Shown: positions 34,841 to 37,747 of the stretch, piece by piece
How positions within the stretch are numbered: the first letter of the stretch is position 1
Layout: every line of letters begins with the position of its first letter
Assembly (NCBI GenBank): GCA_030698405.1
Contig: JAUYMU010000033.1
Location: 1-37,747 of the forward strand
Length of the DNA stretch: 37,747 nt
DNA from: Bacteroidota bacterium
Lineage (GTDB): Bacteria > Bacteroidota > Bacteroidia > Bacteroidales > Prolixibacteraceae
Reading direction: 5' to 3'
The notes under the pieces: model-generated
The model's database searches: none
The model's input: only the letters and a program-made list of their open reading frames with translations
What the model was told of the DNA's origin: nothing
Position numbers and translations under genes: made by a program

Positions 34841-35884
34841 TTAAATGAGTGTTGAAAGTATCTTTGAGATAGAGAGTTTGGCGCCACAAATCACTTCGTC
34901 GCTTGCACCGTAATACATGAAGATGTCGTCGCCTTTCACATAATGGCCGTTGGTAAATACTACATTTCCAAAAAATCCGGTTTGTTCGTAGGTTTCAATG
35001 GGTTCCATAATGGGTTCAACGCTGCGGGCAAGTACTTTTGAAGGATCGTTGATATCGAGCAACAATGCTCCCAGGCAATAGCGATGGTCGCTGTTGGCTC
35101 CGTGATAAATTTCGAGCCAGCCTTTTTCTGTCCTGATTGGAGCACCACCGGCTCCAACGCGTTTCGAATCCCAACTGTCTGGTCGCACAGTAGCTATGCA
35201 TTTGTGTTGCCCCCAGTGAATCAGGTCGGGCGATTCGGCCAGCCAGATATAGTTTCCACCTAGTTCAGGGCTGCTTGGGCGGTGCAATGCATAATATTTT
35301 CCGTTTATTTTTTCTTCGAAGAGGGCGCAATCCTTGTTATGAGGCGGGAAAATCATGCCTTTGCGGTCGAAAGTCTTCCAGTCTTTGGTACGAATTAATC
35401 CAACCCCAACTCCGAATTCAGAAACTTCGGTAAACGAAAGGCTAAACCCATCGCCCATGGTAGCTACACGGCAATCTTCAATGCCAAAAGTTTCGAGTTC
35501 GCCTTTGCCAAAAATTGGTGGATAACCCTCGGGTTCCGAGAAATGAATTCCGTCGTCGCTGCAAACCAATCGCAGGTATGAAAGAGTCGTCAGATAATCT
35601 TTCTTCTTGTAATTGATTACCCGCGGATCTGACGCATCCAGATCGGGATCATTCGTATCGAAACTGAGAATTTCGATATTTCCTTTACTATTATATACAG
35701 GGAAACTGATTTTGCCTTCAATCTGTTTGGGTCTTTCGGCAACGCGAAGCAGCAACCAGATTTTTCCTTCGAATTGAAAAACGCCCGGGTTTAGCAGGCA
35801 AAGAATTTCCATTCCTTCAATGCCGGGTTTCAGATCGGCAGGACGAATAAGCGGGTTCCGGGGGAATCGTTGTGCAATATCCAT
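34841..35884 (-). CDS. GH130-family beta-mannoside phosphorylase or mannosidase
   Basis: From the ATG at 35884 the enzyme has 347 residues, typical of GH130; the longer open frame to 36019 is unlikely because the extra 45 residues are unlike the family. There is no signal peptide, so it works in the cytoplasm. The five-bladed propeller motifs are seen: LLNPGVFQFEGKIWLLLRVA (about 30-49), SDPRVI, GIEDCRVA with Asp137 as probable general acid, NKDCALFEEKINGKYYALHR (183-202) and GWLEIYHGA. The NKDxALF and YHG segments resemble GH130 phosphorylases, which split beta-mannosides with phosphate to give mannose 1-phosphate, but a hydrolase cannot be excluded. It is paired with the MFS gene 15 bases downstream. 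Confidence 0.88.
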   Translation of the reverse strand: MDIAQRFPRNPLIRPADLKPGIEGMEILCLLNPGVFQFEGKIWLLLRVAERPKQIEGKISFPVYNSKGNIEILSFDTNDPDLDASDPRVINYKKKDYLTTLSYLRLVCSDDGIHFSEPEGYPPIFGKGELETFGIEDCRVATMGDGFSLSFTEVSEFGVGVGLIRTKDWKTFDRKGMIFPPHNKDCALFEEKINGKYYALHRPSSPELGGNYIWLAESPDLIHWGQHKCIATVRPDSWDSKRVGAGGAPIRTEKGWLEIYHGANSDHRYCLGALLLDINDPSKVLARSVEPIMEPIETYEQTGFFGNVVFTNGHYVKGDDIFMYYGASDEVICGAKLSISKILSTLI

Positions 35885-36019
35885 TGGTAGTTTTGTTTTA
35901 GTTGCAGCAAAGCTACGTTCCAATGAACAGAACCTATGTCCGCCCCGTTCCCGATCTTGTCCGGTATAGTACAAATGAGAGTAAATTTTGAAGAAATCGC
36001 TGGTTTTCAGGAAAAACAT

Positions 36020-36432
36020 ATCCTTCCGGAGGTAATTTTTTTTCTAAACATGGAGATTGTTCCGGAGTAAAAACGTTTGGTTCTAAAACGTTTTGATGGG
36101 TAATATTTTTAATTGTACATCATAACCGCACAAAAAAAATAATAGAACGCGGATTTTACGCGGGTTTAGCGGATGGAAAGCGGATTAATATTCCAATCCC
36201 GAGTGCTCGGGATGGAATGGATTCAAAAAAAGACAAATGGGATAATGGATTGTCAATATTTTTATAAGCGTTTCTTTAGAAAATCCTCCCGACGTGTCGG
36301 GATTATAATCAGCTTTAATCCGCTGGATCATCTTTAATCCGCGTTCCATTGTTTTTTTGTTTTCTATTAGTATTTCCCAATTATTTGTGGGTACACGTTA
36401 GCAGCCACAGGCAGGGGGGTGAATTGTGAATA
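36020..36432. other. Intergenic region between regulator and GH130
   Basis: No gene is seen. It holds repeat copy 2 (36105-36341) and TGTGGGTACACG-like sequence (36386-36397), also found beside copy 1. GGTTCTAAAACGTTTTGA lies at about 36079. The PUL promoter for GH130 should be here but no clear TAnnTTTG element was found. Confidence 0.55.
36105..36341 (+). repeat. ~237-bp dispersed repeat, copy 2
   Basis: This is the reverse complement of 105-342, with few mismatches over its whole length, including the same CCCGAGtgCTCGGG hairpin. It lies between the 3' end of the regulator gene and the GH130 gene. Confidence 0.85.
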
Positions 36433-37747
36433 TTAACTATCAATATCTCTTTCCTTTTTCTTCCTGTAGTCTGAAGGAGAACAATCAAAAGCCTTGTTGA
36501 ACAGATCGTAGAAATGGGTGCGGCTGGCAAAACCGGTTTGGTCGATAATTTCGCTGACCGATAAGTTGGTCGATTTGAGGAGGATTGCCGCTTTGCTCAG
36601 CCTTCGCTGATTGATCAGGCTGTTTGGAGTGGTATTGAGCAACGATTTGGTTTTGTTGTAAAGCGAAGATTTACTGATTGCAAGTTTATCGCATAACTTC
36701 TCAGACGAAAATGTTTCATCATCGAGGTTTTCATCGATACAACCGATCATTTTGTGGAAAAAAGGATCAGTGATTTCCTTTTCAAGCGCCGGATTCTCAT
36801 CCGGATGGCTGAAGCGATTCTTCATTCCTGACCAAAGTTGCAGGAGTTTTTCGATACGAATTTTCAGGTGTTCGGGGTGAAATGGTTTGGGTATGTACGA
36901 ATCGGCTCCGGCTTTCAGTCCGGCAATCCGGTCTTCAATTTCAGCTTTCGCTGTAAGCAGTATCAGTGGCAGATGGCTCGTATCAAAGTTCTCACGAAGT
37001 TTTGCGCAAAGTTCAACACCGTCCATTTCGGGCATCATTACATCCGAAACAATTAAATCAGGTTTTTCGGTCAATACCTTGTTATAGGCTTCAAGTCCAT
37101 TGGTGGCAAATTGAATGTTATAATCAAGCTGAAGAAAATCCCTTAGCAAAACCAGAATTTCGGGATCATCATCGACCAGCAGAATCAATGGCTTCCCAGC
37201 TATAAGTTCCGGATTTTCCAAAATATTTTCAGGAGTTGGCTCCTTAATGAAATCGATTTCTTTGAGTTCGTCCGCTGTTTCATTGGGTAATTCAGCAGAA
37301 CTTAGCTGGTGCACATCAGGAAAAATGCAGGTAAACTTTGTTCCTTCTCCGGGAATACTTTCAAACTGAATGGTTCCTTTCAGCAATTCTATCAGTCCTT
37401 TTGTAACAGCCAGCCCCATTCCGGTTGACAGATATCCGGGAAAACTTCCCTTTTTATTAGCTGAAGAAATTCCAAAAGGCTCAAATATTTTTTGGAAATA
37501 CTCTGATTTTATGCCAACACCGTTGTCTTCAACTTCAATTGTAAGTAATCGTTTTTCAATATTAACAGTGATTTTTACAAATCCACCCGGGTTGTTGTAT
37601 TTGACTGAATTTGAGATCAGGTTGGTAAATATCCGCTGAAACTTATCTGCATCGGTCATGATACAAATTTCAGTTTCGGGCGCAATCACCTCCATAGAAA
37701 TGGTTCTTTGCTGTGCGAGCAAATCCAGATCTGAAACAACTTCTTTT
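36433..37747 (-). CDS. Hybrid two-component regulator (HTCS), C-terminal part, cut by window end
   Basis: The frame runs off the window at 37747, so the periplasmic sensor and the kinase start are missing. What remains, in order: a HATPase_c kinase domain (NLISNSVKYNNPGG, VEDNGVGI, TGMGLAVTKGLIELL), a receiver domain (LILLVDDDPEI, phospho-acceptor Asp in DLIVSDVMMPEMDG, conserved Lys in YIPKPF) and an AraC-type HTH (SEIIDQTGFASRTHFYDLFN, CSPSDYRKKK). This order is that of HTCS proteins, which bind a released oligosaccharide in the periplasm and switch on the adjacent PUL. It most likely activates the GH130-to-lipoprotein genes on the same strand. Confidence 0.95.
   Translation of the reverse strand, partial: KEVVSDLDLLAQQRTISMEVIAPETEICIMTDADKFQRIFTNLISNSVKYNNPGGFVKITVNIEKRLLTIEVEDNGVGIKSEYFQKIFEPFGISSANKKGSFPGYLSTGMGLAVTKGLIELLKGTIQFESIPGEGTKFTCIFPDVHQLSSAELPNETADELKEIDFIKEPTPENILENPELIAGKPLILLVDDDPEILVLLRDFLQLDYNIQFATNGLEAYNKVLTEKPDLIVSDVMMPEMDGVELCAKLRENFDTSHLPLILLTAKAEIEDRIAGLKAGADSYIPKPFHPEHLKIRIEKLLQLWSGMKNRFSHPDENPALEKEITDPFFHKMIGCIDENLDDETFSSEKLCDKLAISKSSLYNKTKSLLNTTPNSLINQRRLSKAAILLKSTNLSVSEIIDQTGFASRTHFYDLFNKAFDCSPSDYRKKKERDIDS

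Noticed and set aside
35885-36019. 45-residue N-terminal extension of GH130
   Set aside because: No signal peptide or family similarity; the ATG at 35884 gives the normal GH130 start and length.

Overview
The window looks like chromosome of a Bacteroidota bacterium, most likely Bacteroidales/Marinilabiliales-like. Reasons: a SusC/SusD polysaccharide utilization locus (PUL) with a hybrid two-component regulator, a type IX secretion (T9SS) C-terminal signal, several TAnnTTTG promoter elements, lipoproteins with Bacteroidota-type lipoboxes, and RF2 with the bacterial programmed frameshift. No species can be named from sequence alone.

Region 1 (1-3.5 kb) is a DNA-damage mutagenesis cassette. imuA and imuB overlap on the minus strand. 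A divergent LexA-like S24 repressor (2701-3498) shares a 75-bp intergenic region holding two near-identical inverted-repeat operators. A ~237-bp repeat lies just past imuB, and dnaE2 is not in the window. Region 2 (3.5-7.55 kb) is a decayed accessory island: a Fic-family gene with its catalytic core deleted, an unrecognised small gene, and remnants of a ubiquitin-like conjugation operon (an E2-like 3' fragment with no start, an intact JAB/JAMM protease, and an E1/ThiF gene broken by a frameshift and probable deletion).

Region 3 (7.55-21.1 kb) is mostly core genome. It has thiL, divergent sufBCD (no sufS in the window), an orphan HicB-like gene with its own palindrome, a DUF4143-type ATPase, rpsT with tRNA-Glu, oxyR, a lipoprotein, polyphosphate kinase fused in frame to an ArsC-like domain, a GNAT acetyltransferase, and prfB with its +1 frameshift site.

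Region 4 (21.2-37.7 kb, all minus strand) is one PUL. In transcription order it holds a hybrid sensor/AraC regulator (cut by the window end), a cytoplasmic GH130 enzyme, an MFS sugar transporter, a ~570-residue lipoprotein, SusC, SusD, a FIVAR-LamG surface lipoprotein, a 1038-residue secreted protein, and a small lipoprotein. GH130 plus MFS points to import and cytoplasmic breakdown of a beta-mannoside or related short oligosaccharide. No known extracellular depolymerase family is recognisable. The 573-residue lipoprotein and the N-terminal ~535 residues of the 1038-residue protein are clear paralogues with no family I can name, and they are the best candidates for the missing enzymes. REP-like hairpin clusters interrupt the PUL twice. 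A second copy of the ~237-bp repeat, inverted relative to the first, separates GH130 from the regulator.
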